From NCBI GenBank assembly GCA_965220305.1, contig OZ244817.1:2046001-2110000 (forward strand): a stretch of DNA of 64,000 nt, read 5' to 3'. The position numbers and the translations under genes are program-made. The notes below the pieces were generated by a model that saw only the letters and a list, made by a program, of their open reading frames with translations, searched no databases and had not been told where the DNA came from. Each line of letters starts with the position of its first letter. Positions within the stretch are counted from its first letter, which is position 1. The stretch is from G965220305 sp965220305 (GTDB lineage: Bacteria > Chloroflexota > Dehalococcoidia > Lucifugimonadales > UBA3495). This document shows positions 7,718 to 16,919 of this stretch, piece after piece.

Positions 7718-8893
7718 ATGAAGAAATACCTTATCGTCGCCGTGACCGTTGCTTGTATGTTGGCGGCTGCCACATTCGTGTTCATCGGACCCACGTTGGC
7801 CACACATCAGACCGATGCGCCGACAAATACGGGGATGGCGCAACCCACCCCGGAACCAACCTTGACCCCAACGGAGTTCGATGAGGTTGTGGACAGCGTG
7901 TGCAACAACGTCGAGGTGTGGTTGGTGAGCAGTTACCAAGAGGACGACCAGTTACCTGGAATAGGAGGCCGCCGCGTATGAAGGTCCCCACGTCGGTCCC
8001 CGTTACGACGGTTATGAATTTACCTTTCGTATCGAACGCCGACCGGGACAGAAAGGCGATGTCAGTCTCCGCTTGGTAGCCGATGTCACCGGTGACCGCT
8101 GGTGGAAAGGGAAGGGCGAATCGGGGGACTGGTTTTACCGGGTAGCGCTCTACTCCGTCACGCACGACGGGCAGACTCGGAAATGCCCTGGCGAACGGCA
8201 TGGGACGGCGCTCACGTGTCGTTCTTCCTGCCGCCTACCCCCGAAGAACTGGCGGCCTTTGCCAATGATCGGTGCAACGATTTGGAGGTCGTGAACCTGG
8301 ACGGGTCCGGTGATTGGGACTACGTGTGGTTGAATTGGGACACCAATGCCCATGACCTCTCCGCGCCCGGTCCCATCTACGAAGAGTCCCTGGTCAACTT
8401 CAGGATAGAATGGCGACTGGCTGGTACAACCGAATGGCGTCTGACTGAACAGGTGGACGGTGGGTTCTTGTGGGACAGTGGCATCTCATGGGAAGGTGAG
8501 GCTGAACCGGGCCGGTCGGTCTACCGAGTTGCGGTGTCGTCCATCACCATTGGCGCGCAGACCGTCCAATGCCAGGGAGAATTACGGTGGGCGGAACTGC
8601 CCATCGAGACACCGACGGCGGAAGAACGCGCCCAAATAGAAATGGAACGGGAGGTTCTGGTTGCGGAGGCGACTCGGTGTCTCCAGGATGCCCTGGCGGA
8701 CAACATCAGCGAAGCGGCATTGCCTACGGTCCAGAAGTACCTGGAGCGGCTCGTCGCCGAGGAGATAGCCGGCCCTCACGGAGTTGACGGCAACGACGAA
8801 CTGGCGTGGTGGACGTTGACGGTGTGCTCGATGGGGAGTGACGAGGGCGGGGCGGGCAGCTTGTGGTGGCTCATGCTGTTTGGCGGGTTCTGA
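7718..8893 (+). pseudogene. Secreted protein with two repeated domains, two frameshifts
   Basis: A signal peptide (MKKYLIVAVTVACMLAAATF) is followed by a Pro/Thr linker (QPTPEPTLTPTEFD). The frame slips near 7975, then reads YDGYEFTFRIERRPGQKG...DWFYRVALYSVTHDGQTRKC. It slips again near 8200 to reach FFLPPTPEELAAFANDRCND and a second domain, VNFRIEWRL...SVYRVAVSSITIGAQTVQC. The two domains align with each other (FRIE...YRVA.S.T..GQT..C), so they are tandem repeats. The C-terminal ~80 residues are Glu/Ala-rich. Function is unknown. A start-proximal GGAGGAAA is a good ribosome site. Confidence 0.7.
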
Positions 8894-8916
8894 GGTAGCC
8901 GAGGAGGGGTCATTGA

Positions 8917-9138
8917 ATGCAGAATGTGGACAGAGACGAAGCCATAGGGATTCTGTTTGGTTGGTTCGGGAACAGAGAGTTCTGGGTCCGTGAAATAGAC
9001 GACGATAGGCTACTGATGTTGACTGAACTCATGGGCCTTAACAAGCCCCTCCATCAACGGGCAGCGAATTCAATTAGGACGGATTCTTTCAGAAATGAAC
9101 GGCCATCAATGCCCCGTCTCTTCTACCCGGATGGGTAA
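8917..9138 (+). CDS. Small hypothetical protein
   Basis: 73 residues, ATG with GAGGAGGGG 8-9 bases upstream, 23 bp after the preceding gene. It begins MQNVDRDEAIGILFGWFGNR. No domain is recognised. It may be a truncated gene, because the downstream sequence is a relic. Confidence 0.4.
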   Translation: MQNVDRDEAIGILFGWFGNREFWVREIDDDRLLMLTELMGLNKPLHQRAANSIRTDSFRNERPSMPRLFYPDG

Positions 9139-9231
9139 ACTGGTTGTCGTCGAGTACGCCAAAGGTAGTGTGCCCGCTATCTACCGAGTCGTGGTTAGCC
9201 CTCCCTAGCCTAGCCCGCTGTGTAGGCAGGG

Positions 9232-9345
9232 TCAGGGCCTGCAGACCTCGCAGGCCCTGACCCTGCGCCGCCCCGTCTGCCCGGCGGCCGCCCCTGGGGT
9301 GGAGAAGAGGCCGTGCCACTGGCCGCAGAAGCGTCACCTAAACTG
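9232..9345 (-). pseudogene. C-terminal relic of a small CxxC protein
   Basis: Reads GQWHGLFSTPGAAAGQTGRR then VRACEVCRP and a stop. It matches the C-terminus of the protein at 11706-11911 (GQWHGPFSTPE...NCEACRP). The WHGPF and CxxC signatures belong to a family of small cysteine-containing proteins of unknown function. It directly follows the GIY-YIG gene on the same strand. Confidence 0.6.
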
Positions 9346-9347
9346 GG

Positions 9348-9803
9348 CTACCGATTCTCAAAGTCATTGTATCGAGTGTACCCCAGTGCGATATGAGCAT
9401 AAATCTCAAAGATTGCCTGATCGTTAGGACATTGAATCTCCACGACCCGAACTTGCATTGCCCTCACCATTTCCCTGGCAATAGGCAAAGCTGCATCAAA
9501 CGGCTGCGCCATCTCCTCCCTAGCGATTTTAGTCGCAACAGGGGTGGATGTCCTGCTCTCCCCTGGTCGCCCATGCTGAAGGATTCTATTGCTCATCCCA
9601 TCAGACCGCCCTACATAAACTGCTATACAGCCTTTATAGAAGACATAGACCCCCTGCTGGGGAACTATCTGATGAAGCATATTCCGCTCAGCCCTGGTAT
9701 CCATACCAATAGGGACACATGCCATGAGTTGTTCAAGATAATTCTTCATCCTGGCAGTAATGGTCATTATGCACTCATAAGTGCCACAACGATGTACATT
9801 CAT
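9348..9803 (-). CDS. GIY-YIG domain protein
   Basis: About 151 residues from ATG 9803, with GGAGAG seven bases upstream; a longer TTG start at 9818 is possible. The GIY-YIG strands are QQGVYVFYKGCIAVYVGRSD, followed by SNRILQHGR. The C-terminus (MQVRVVEIQ...AIFEIYAHIAL) pairs it with the plus-strand paralog at 5442. Before IS701 copy 2 inserted, the stop of the upstream PUA/EVE-like gene lay 53 bp away, so the two were probably one operon. Confidence 0.78.
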   Translation of the reverse strand: MNVHRCGTYECIMTITARMKNYLEQLMACVPIGMDTRAERNMLHQIVPQQGVYVFYKGCIAVYVGRSDGMSNRILQHGRPGESRTSTPVATKIAREEMAQPFDAALPIAREMVRAMQVRVVEIQCPNDQAIFEIYAHIALGYTRYNDFENR

Positions 9804-9855
9804 TTGAATACTCTCCAATGCTTAGTTTGAGGAGCCGGCTCATAATTCTCTGAGA

Positions 9856-11611
9856 TTATGGGATAACCCCTAATACTACAGTCGCAGATGCGACAGGCGG
9901 TGTTTGTAGTGGCACCGCTGGGCTCTTGCTGGGTGTCGCCGTCTCCACCGCGACCAGTACAGCACGAAATCAGGCGGTTGGTTCTCCGTCCATACGAGAC
10001 GGGTGAGCAACTGGCGCACCTCCGGGGCCGTCATGGGAATCAGCTCTTCATCCGGGCCGTAGCAACCCCCTTTTCTCCCTGTTCCATGGCCTGATACTTG
10101 ATCACGGACAGGTACGCCTGTGCCATCATGGCCAAGGTAATGTGCCGGTACCAGCCGTCCCACCGCCGCACTTCATACTGGTCCAGACCCACCTGCCCCT
10201 TGGCCTCTTCGAAGCATTCCTCGATAGTTCACCGGGTTCCGGCCACCCTCGCCAGTCCCTCCAGGGTCGTTCCCGCCGGGCCGTAACAGATGTAGTGGGC
10301 CAGTTCCCCAGGGTTTGGTCAGACTGCGCCGGGCCAGCAGCCAGTAGCCCTTGTCTGGCTCCTGAAGAGGAAGTATATCCACCGTGGCTAAGTCGTAGTC
10401 CCGTGGTCCTTGGCCCGGCTCCGGCGCTGCTTCTCACCCAGGCGCATTTCTCAACCCCGGACGCCAGCCGGTCAGCTCTCACCTGCGCGGCCCCTTGTCC
10501 GTCAAAGCCCATAGCTTCTCGCTGCGTTTGATGGCCAGCACATGAGGAACGTCCCGCCGCTCCAGCCACAGCCGCAGGTTGTGGTCGCTGCCTTAGACCT
10601 CATCCCCGGCAACCCCGCCGAAGGGAACTCCTGATTCCAGCGGCCGCTCCAGCATTTGCTGGGCCAGCTGCGGCTTGGTCCGAAAGCCACACTCTCCGGC
10701 ACCCCGGCCTCCCGGCGCCGCTCCCAGTCCTCCGGCCATACCTGGGGCAGGTACAATTCCCGGTCCAGCAGAGTCCTCCCCTTGGCACCGGCGTAGGCTA
10801 GAAATACGCCAATCTGACTGTTCTCTATCCGGCCCGCCGTGCCGCCGCTGGACCCCCTCTGAAGTGGCGTCGCCGACCCGCTCCGCCAGTTGCCAGCCGT
10901 TCTTGCGCTCCACCGGACTCAGCAGTCCCCGCAGGTAGTCCAGCGCCCGACGGCGCGGCGCAGGACGCCGGAACCGTCCCGCGATGTACTCGTGTACCCG
11001 GTCGATACCCTAGCCCACCGTGCCACCTCTGCAACCTCATCCCAATACCCTGCCACAGCCTCACTCACCACCCGTTGATTGCCCCAATGCTACCTGCGTT
11101 TAATCTGCGACTGTAGTACTAATTCCTTCAATGCCGCCTCCACCTGTGCTGAGCGCTTATGGGGGCGGGTTACTGTCTGCAGGCCGAAAACCGTATCATG
11201 GAATTCATGCTCTTCAGTGACCTCCCAGCGCACTGGAATAAGGCTTGTCAAGGGGTCGCCGGGAAGTCCACCTCGCTCCAGTGCTTTATTTCGTTGGTAA
11301 ACTGCCGTGCCAGTAACCCGGCCGATGCTGGCCATATTCTTACGCCCGGCCCGGGCGACTATAATGTCACCCTCCTTGATGTCATGCCAAAACTTCACTA
11401 GTTGGCCCTCTCAATTTGCCTTCCATTTTGGATAGCATTTCATGCGCTCCCTGAATTTCTTTCCCAGCTCTTCCCGGGACAACGAAGATACATCCTCCCC
11501 CATATCCCATCCTATTGCTATCACGCCATTGTCCCGTTGCCAAGCCCAAGCTCGATAGAATTCCGTTCGTGGTTTGAAGTCATGAGGCGAAATAACCCAA
11601 ATCTCTGGCAT
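9856..11611 (-). pseudogene. PUA/EVE-like protein with in-frame stop, cut by IS701
   Basis: ATG 11611 (AAGGAG upstream) gives MPEIWVISPHDFKPRTEFYR, then DNGVIAIGW and SREELGKKFRERM. A TGA at 11413-11411 interrupts, and the same frame continues VKFWHDIKEGDIIVARAGRK and ASIGRVTGTAVY, a PUA/EVE-type fold seen in modified-base-binding and restriction-associated proteins. At 11119 IS701 copy 2 enters. Joining across it, with one CTAA removed, gives ALKELGVIP and a natural stop at 9856, so the insertion is five codons from the end. Two independent lesions make it a pseudogene unless the TGA is recoded. Confidence 0.75.
9874..11118 (-). mobile_element. IS701-family element, copy 2 (degraded)
   Basis: Ends TACTACAGTCGCAGAT and ATCTGCGACTGTAGTA, flanked by CTAA at 9870-9873 and 11119-11122, a clean 4-bp target duplication. 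The minus-strand transposase has many frameshifts and is shorter than copy 3 (1245 against 1480 bp). It keeps the N-terminal ERKNGWQLAE and the C-terminal pieces but has lost the DETGF region. It lacks the palindromes found in copies 1 and 3. Confidence 0.85.
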
Positions 11612-11705
11612 GATCAACTCCTTTCTCAGGTAGTGGGGCGCCCCGCTGCGGTTCACCCCTTTCTGGCTTGCTCTGCCCTGGGTTGGTGGGCTGCCACAAA
11701 TAAAT

Positions 11706-11911
11706 TCAGGGCCTGCAGGCCTCGCAGTTCCTGACCCTGAGCCGCCCCGTCTGCTCGGCGGCCGGGCCGTCTCTGCCGTCTCTGGGGTGGAGAAGGGGCC
11801 GTGCCACTGACCGCGTGCCGGCAATTTCTGCCGGACTCTCGCGTAACGGCATGTGCCCCGGTGGACTGTCGCCTTGTTGTCCGTGTAGTCTTCGTTCACG
11901 TAGAACTCCAT
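11706..11911 (-). pseudogene. Small CxxC protein, frameshifted
   Basis: ATG 11911 with GAGGGA upstream gives MEFYVNEDYTDNKATVHRGT and GQWHGPFSTPE. A frameshift lies in a partly duplicated GC-rich run near 11780, and the protein ends EQTGRLRV, NCEACRP, stop at 11706. The coding length is not a multiple of three. It lies just upstream of the PUA/EVE-like gene, and its C-terminus recurs as a relic at 9232-9345. Function is unknown. Confidence 0.6.
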
Positions 11912-12002
11912 CGGTCCCTCGCTAGTAGCGCAAGTAAATACATGAGTCATCCCGGAGTTTAGTAAAGACGGTAAAAGTCGCGTAGGAAAACAAGCACAAG
12001 AA

Positions 12003-12058
12003 AAGACCCCTTCGGGTGGAATGGGAATGTCACAACAACATTCACCGGGAGGGGTCTT
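12003..12058. other. Long hairpin at the left edge of the IS4-like element
   Basis: AAGACCCCTTCGGGTG at 12003-12018 pairs with CACCGGGAGGGGTCTT at 12043-12058 (13 of 16 positions). It may be the element's left end or a transcript structure shielding the transposase start. No matching right end was identified. Confidence 0.5.
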
Positions 12059-13318
12059 CTATTATTGTCAAGGGCGGCGGTAAAGTGGACCGTGCGGGCG
12101 GGAGGTTGCCAATCTGCTGCAATCTTTCCTCGGTCCCTTGGAGCAATGGCTGGACCGGCAGATAGACCGGCGCTTGGTGCGCACCTTTTTCCTGGCCCTG
12201 GTCGCCACGTGCGCCTGTGCCACTCCCGCTCGGGACTGCTGCTCAGCGAGTTGGGCGCCCATATCCTCTCCCCGGCTCAGGCCCCGGCCGGGACCAAACG
12301 CCTCAGCAATCTGCTCCGCTCACCCAAGTGGTCCCACGCTCTCTTGGAAAAGTTCCTCCGGCACCGGGCGGACCAGGCACTTTCCCAGCTGGAGGAGCTG
12401 GGCGAGACGGCCCTGACCATCTGGGACGAGAGCGTGCTGGAGAAGCCGGAAAGTATCGCGCTGGAGGGATTGTGCCCGGTACGCTCCAGCAAGGCGGCCC
12501 GTCTCAAGCGCATCAAACCCGGCTACTACAATCCACCGGGAGGACCGCCGGTTTTCGTGCCCGGTCTGCAATGGCTCACCGTCATGGTGGCAGGGATGCA
12601 GGGGCCTCCCTCCCTGGCCGCCATGCGCTGGTGGACCAGCCGGGGTACGTTGGCCAGCTACCGCCGGGAAGAGACCGCATCCCTGCTTTCCCAGTGCACC
12701 GCAGGGTGGCAGAGGCGGGTGGTCCACGTTTTTGACCGGGGATTCGCCGGCGCGCCCTGGCTCAGAGAGCTGATGGGACACCAAGCGCGGTTCATCATGC
12801 GCTGGCCCACTCGCTACCATCTGACCGACGCCAAGGGCCAGCGTCCCGCCTGGCAGGTCACCCGGGGCAAACGCTTCCAGGACCACCGGCAGATATGGGA
12901 CTTCAACCGCCGCCAATACCGCAGGACCGGCATCGTGGCCGTCCCGGTGCGCCATCCCCAGTTTGACAATGAGCTATGGCTGGTGGTCTCCCGGTCCGGC
13001 AGGGGCCGTACTCCCTGGTACCTGCTGACCAGTGAGACCATCGCCACGCCCGGTGACGCCTGGCGGGTGGTCATGGCCTATGCCCGCCGCTGGCAGGTGG
13101 AGATGTGCTACCGGGCCTGCAAGACGGACCTGGCCATGGAGAGCCCCCGGCTCTGGTTCTGGGAAAACCGGCTCAAGCTGTTGCTGATGGTCAGCCTGGT
13201 CTACGCTTTCCTGCTCTCATTGCTGGCGCCGGGCCTCGACCCTTGGTCCAAGACCTCCTCCGGAACTGGTGCCATAGAACGGGAGAGCGGTACCGCCAAG
13301 CTGCGATACCGCTCTCAA

Positions 13319-14361
13319 ACGCTTGGTGTGAATTGTAGGGCTGAAATTTGATAAGGAAGGTGTCCATAGCCGATAGTTGGCTTCCAACCCATCAAGAAAG
13401 AGGCCAAGCTATGACCGATACGGACCCCTTCCTCACGATACTCTATGTCATGGTGGATGATTTCTGCAAATGCCAATCCCCTCCCCAGCCTACCCCAGGC
13501 CCCCGGGCTTCGTTGACTGGCAGCGCGGTGATTACCCTGATTATCTTCAGCCAGTGGGCACGCTTCCGTAGTGAACGGGACTTCTACCGTTATGCCACCA
13601 GCCGCCGGCGTCCAGCTTTTCCCACCCGGCCCCGCCGGAGCCAGTTCAACCGGCTGGCGCGCCGTCACTACGGGACCCTGGCAGCCTACTTCCGCCACTT
13701 GGTGAACCTGCTGCCAGGGCAACACTGCGCCTACGAAGCTCGGGACAGTTCCGGTGTCCCCACCAGGTCCGCCAAACGCCGGGGCGCCGGTTGGCTGGCC
13801 GGGCCGGCTGACATTGGCTGGAGCAACCGCTGGGGCTGGTATGCAGGCTTCCACTTGCTGCTTTCGGTCAATCCCGAGGGCGTCATCACCGGCTTCAGCT
13901 TGGCCCCAGCCAGCGTCAAAGACCAGACTCTGGCCCAGGACTTCTTCGCCTTCCGGCATACTCCCCATCCCAGACTGCCCACTTTGGGGGAGCCAGCCCA
14001 GGGCTGGTATGTAGTGGACAAAGGCTTTGCGGGCCAGGCGGCGGCACCGCGGTGGCGAGACGACTATGGAGCCTGGGTAATCTGTCCGCCCAAACGCAAC
14101 AGCAGGAATCCCTGGCCCAAAGAATTGCGCCGATGGCTGGCTGGAATACGCCAGGTGGTGGAGACTGTCTTCGACCAGCTCCACCATGCCTTCGGGCTGG
14201 ACCGGGAGCGCCCGCACCAACTGGAGGGCTTTCAAACCAGGGTGGCAGCCAAGGCCGCCTTGCACAACTTCTGTATCTGGTTGAACCGACAACTGGGCCG
14301 CCCCTCGCTGGCTTTTGCCGCCTTGCTTGCTTGGTAACATCACCTATTTCACACCAAGCGT
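13319..14361 (+). mobile_element. IS982-family element, apparently intact
   Basis: Terminal inverted repeats ACGCTTGGTGTGAA at 13319-13332 and 14348-14361, with the direct repeat TCAA on each side. It is nested inside the IS4-type transposase gene. It holds one full-length transposase gene and no visible lesion, so it is probably one of the youngest insertions here. Confidence 0.85.
13411..14337 (+). CDS. IS982 family transposase
   Basis: 308 residues from ATG 13411 (AAAGAGG upstream). The start MTDTDPFLTILYVMVDDFCK is typical of IS982. The DDE catalytic core includes YEARDSSGVPT (first Asp), WYVVDKGFAG (second Asp) and RQVVETVFDQLHHAFGLDRE (Glu). It performs cut-and-paste transposition of its element. 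The frame is complete. Confidence 0.88.
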   Translation: MTDTDPFLTILYVMVDDFCKCQSPPQPTPGPRASLTGSAVITLIIFSQWARFRSERDFYRYATSRRRPAFPTRPRRSQFNRLARRHYGTLAAYFRHLVNLLPGQHCAYEARDSSGVPTRSAKRRGAGWLAGPADIGWSNRWGWYAGFHLLLSVNPEGVITGFSLAPASVKDQTLAQDFFAFRHTPHPRLPTLGEPAQGWYVVDKGFAGQAAAPRWRDDYGAWVICPPKRNSRNPWPKELRRWLAGIRQVVETVFDQLHHAFGLDRERPHQLEGFQTRVAAKAALHNFCIWLNRQLGRPSLAFAALLAW

Positions 14362-14478
14362 TCAAGACTCAGGGCTGCTCTCAGTGCCCTTTGGTTGACC
14401 CATCCCCCTTCCTACACTACCCCTTCCTTAAATTCCGGATGACTCATGTTCCCCTTTGCGTGACGGTCTTGCGCGCCG

Positions 14479-15195
14479 TCAGGGATTCCGGCGGCGGAGC
14501 AGTTCTTCCAACTCGCGGACGCGGGCCTCAGCACTGTCGGCGCGGGCTTCGGCGGCGGCGCGGGCCTCCCGCTCATCCGCCAAGGTGGCGATGGGCCGAC
14601 CCGTGGCCGGGTCGTAAAAGACCAACTCGCCCCGTTCCCACCGGATGTTCAGGTCCAGCGCCTCGCTGTATCCCTGCAAATCCCCACCCTCCAGTTCCTC
14701 GATGTCTATGGCGACGTACTCGCCGTCCGCCAGCCGCTCCCCGGTCAGCCCCGCCCCGTGATGCTCCCCCGTCTCGTCGAACCGCCAGTACTCCCCGATG
14801 CCCAAGGCGGCGTAGGCGTCCCGCTTCGGCCCGGTGTCCTCCCACCCGCTGCTGCGCGACGCTATCTCCAGCACGAAGTCCGGCGGCTTCCCCTGCTCCG
14901 AGATGACGTAGGCGTTGCTGGCCTTGTAGGCCGCCGGGTCAACTCCAAAGGCCACCAGCAGGTCGGGATACCTCACCCCGGCCAGGCTTCGGGTGGGCGC
15001 CAGGGCCAGGTAATGCTCCCCGGCCACCAGGGTGGTCTCGGGGTTGCCCAGGTGGACGGCCAGGTAATGGGCATTGCCGTTGGCGGCCAGATGGTCGAAG
15101 CTGGTCATCTTGTCTTCCGGGTTTTCCGGTGGGTCCGGGAATCTGAAAGAACCCTGGACTCTGGCAGTCTTGGCGAAGGCGTCGGGTGTGCTCAT
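14479..15195 (-). CDS. Uma2 family (DUF820) endonuclease-like protein
   Basis: 238 residues from ATG 15195 (MSTPDAFAKTARVQG). The core shows GEHYLALAPTRSLAGVRYPD, PPDFVLEIASRSSGWEDTGP with the PD...E-x-A PD-(D/E)XK residues, KRDAYAALGIGEYWRFDETG and an RWERGELVFYDPATG strand. A C-terminal Ala/Glu-rich coiled-coil stretch follows. The family is widespread in Cyanobacteria and Chloroflexota and is predicted to be nuclease-like, with unknown role. The gene stands alone between transposons and is intact. Confidence 0.87.
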   Translation of the reverse strand: MSTPDAFAKTARVQGSFRFPDPPENPEDKMTSFDHLAANGNAHYLAVHLGNPETTLVAGEHYLALAPTRSLAGVRYPDLLVAFGVDPAAYKASNAYVISEQGKPPDFVLEIASRSSGWEDTGPKRDAYAALGIGEYWRFDETGEHHGAGLTGERLADGEYVAIDIEELEGGDLQGYSEALDLNIRWERGELVFYDPATGRPIATLADEREARAAAEARADSAEARVRELEELLRRRNP

Positions 15196-15305
15196 GTCGC
15201 ACCTAGCGGTTGGCGGCAAGGCCGCTGCTTTGGCTCCCCTCAAAGGCATTCTAAGGATGGTATTCTACACCACCGGGCCATTTTCGGACAGCAAGAAAGT
15301 CCGCA

Positions 15306-16725
15306 GTAACTGTTCAGACTTGATGAGGCGAATATGCTGAATTTTCTTGCTGGGCGGAAAAACGCTGGCGTCCGGGGTGCGATTGTGGCATAAGAGAACA
15401 ATGGAAGCGGAATTGGACTTGGACCAGGCGAGCCGGGAGACGCTGCTGGAGATTATCGCGGAACTGAGGCAGCGGGTCGAAAGCCTGGAGGCCCGCCTGT
15501 CCGGCGGCGGACCGGGGGCCAGGATGCCGGGGCATAAGCCTGCCGCCAGGCGCAAGAAGCCGGCGGCGGAGAAGAAGCCGCGCAAGAAGCGTCAGCACGG
15601 CTTTGCCCGACCGCGGATGGAACCCACTGGACGGGTGGTCCACGCCCCGGAGTCTTGCCCCGAATGCCATACTGCCCTGACCGGGGGATGGGCGCAGCGG
15701 ACCCGGGAGATCATAGACATTCCGGCAGTCCCGGCGGAAGTCACAGAGCACGTATTCATAGCCCGGATATGTCCGTTGTGCCGGAAACGGCGGCTGCCCC
15801 GGGACCCTCTGAAAGGGCTGGCCGCGGGCCGCCAGCCCTTGGGGGCCAACCTGGTAAGCCTGATAGTGACCCTGCGGGAAGAGGGGCGGCTGCCGGTAAG
15901 GACAATCCAATGGTATCTGCGAACGTTGCATCAGTTGAAACTGAGCGTTGGGGCCATCGTCCGTGTTGTTCATCAAGTGGCGCAGCAGGCCCGGCCGGCC
16001 GTAGCGGAAGCGCTGGAACGCATCCGCAGCAGCCCGGTGGTCCACGCTGATGAGACGGGCTGGCGGGAGAACGGAGTCAACGGCTACGTTTGGACCTTCA
16101 GCACGTCCACGGAGCGGTACTTCCTGCGCCGGGGCCGGGGCGGGGCGGTGGTGGACGAGGTCCTGGGCGAGTCCTTCGGCGGGATTCTGGTGAGCGACTG
16201 CTACGTAGCCTATCACCACTACCCCGGCTTGAAGCAGCGGTGTTGGGCCCATCTGTTGCGGGACATCCACAAGCTGAAAGTGTTGTATCCGGAAGACGCC
16301 GGTCTTGTCCGGTGGGCCCGGAGAGTGCAACGGCTCTACGCCAAGGCCGTGGGTTGGGCGGCGGCCGGGGGCTGTTCCTCACGGGAGCAGTTGACGCTGG
16401 AAAGGCGGTTGCTTGGGCTGTGCCGCCCTTTCCTGGAGGACCCGCTGGCCGTCCAGGGAAAACTGTGCCGGCGGATTGAGCGGCACATCAAGGAGTTGTT
16501 CGTCTTCGTTTCCCACCCGGAGACGCCATCTGACAACAACGCCGCGGAACGGAGCCTGCGCCACCTGGTGATCAGCCGTAAAATCAGCGGCGGCACCCGC
16601 TCGGAAGCGGGCAGCGACAGCAAAATGACCTTGGCATCTCTCTTTGGCACCTGGCGGGCCCGGGGCCTCAATCCCCTCCTGGAATGCCGCAGGCTCCTGA
16701 TTTCCCCTCAACTCTGAACAGTTAC
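15306..16725 (+). mobile_element. IS66-family element (single-gene form)
   Basis: Terminal repeats GTAACTGTTCAGA (15306-15318) and TCTGAACAGTTAC (16713-16725), with GTCCGCA duplicated on each side (15299-15305 and 16726-16732), close to the 8-bp duplication usual for IS66. Only the tnpC-type gene is present, without tnpA/tnpB accessory genes. Confidence 0.9.
15401..16717 (+). CDS. IS66 family transposase
   Basis: 438 residues from ATG 15401. Order of features: an N-terminal coiled coil (ETLLEIIAELRQRVESLEAR), a Lys/Arg-rich linker (KKPAAEKKPRKKRQHGF), a zinc-binding part (SCPECHTAL, CPLCRKRR), then the DDE core with VVHADETGWRENGVNGYVW, GILVSDCYVAYHHYPGLKQR and SDNNAAERSLRHLVISRK. The length is slightly below the usual ~500. 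The frame is intact, so the element may still move. Confidence 0.9.
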   Translation: MEAELDLDQASRETLLEIIAELRQRVESLEARLSGGGPGARMPGHKPAARRKKPAAEKKPRKKRQHGFARPRMEPTGRVVHAPESCPECHTALTGGWAQRTREIIDIPAVPAEVTEHVFIARICPLCRKRRLPRDPLKGLAAGRQPLGANLVSLIVTLREEGRLPVRTIQWYLRTLHQLKLSVGAIVRVVHQVAQQARPAVAEALERIRSSPVVHADETGWRENGVNGYVWTFSTSTERYFLRRGRGGAVVDEVLGESFGGILVSDCYVAYHHYPGLKQRCWAHLLRDIHKLKVLYPEDAGLVRWARRVQRLYAKAVGWAAAGGCSSREQLTLERRLLGLCRPFLEDPLAVQGKLCRRIERHIKELFVFVSHPETPSDNNAAERSLRHLVISRKISGGTRSEAGSDSKMTLASLFGTWRARGLNPLLECRRLLISPQL

Positions 16726-16799
16726 GTCCGCAGATACGGCCCACCCCGGGAGCATCCGGGCCGCAAACGGAAGGAAGGCAGCATACATGGCCGAGCCGG

Positions 16800-16833
16800 G
16801 GAGAGCGCCGCCGCTGGAAGCGCGGCGCTCTCC
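16800..16833. other. Perfect 12-bp inverted repeat
   Basis: GGAGAGCGCCGC at 16800-16811 and its complement at 16822-16833, loop of 10. No T-run follows on either strand, so it is not a standard terminator. Otherwise 16734-16919 holds nothing recognisable. Confidence 0.6.
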
Positions 16834-16919
16834 CTCTGTGGACGCGGTGGTCCGGCCTCCCTTACTCTCCGGCTCCGGGCTCGACGGGTATCCTGGGCAC
16901 CCCAAGCCAGGAACCCGGC

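Larger units (their letters stand above)
12138..14398 (+). pseudogene. IS4-type DDE transposase, frameshifted and interrupted by IS982
   Basis: The N-terminus LEQWLDRQIDRRLVRTFFLA lies in one frame, slips near 12210 and continues LGAHILSPAQAPAGTKRLSN. DDE residues are visible in LTIWDESVLEKPES, HVFDRGFAGAPWLREL and MCYRACKTDLAMESPRLWFW. At 13318 the frame enters an IS982 copy. After that copy (TCAA duplication) the gene resumes DSGLLSVPFG and stops at 14398. The intact protein would be ~400 residues. Confidence 0.8.

Noticed and set aside
13315..14343. 342-codon minus-strand frame across the IS982 element
   Set aside because: The plus strand encodes a complete IS982 transposase with its DDE residues; the antisense frame matches nothing.
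15314..16330. 338-codon minus-strand frame over IS66
   Set aside because: Shadow of the IS66 transposase, which has all family motifs on the plus strand.
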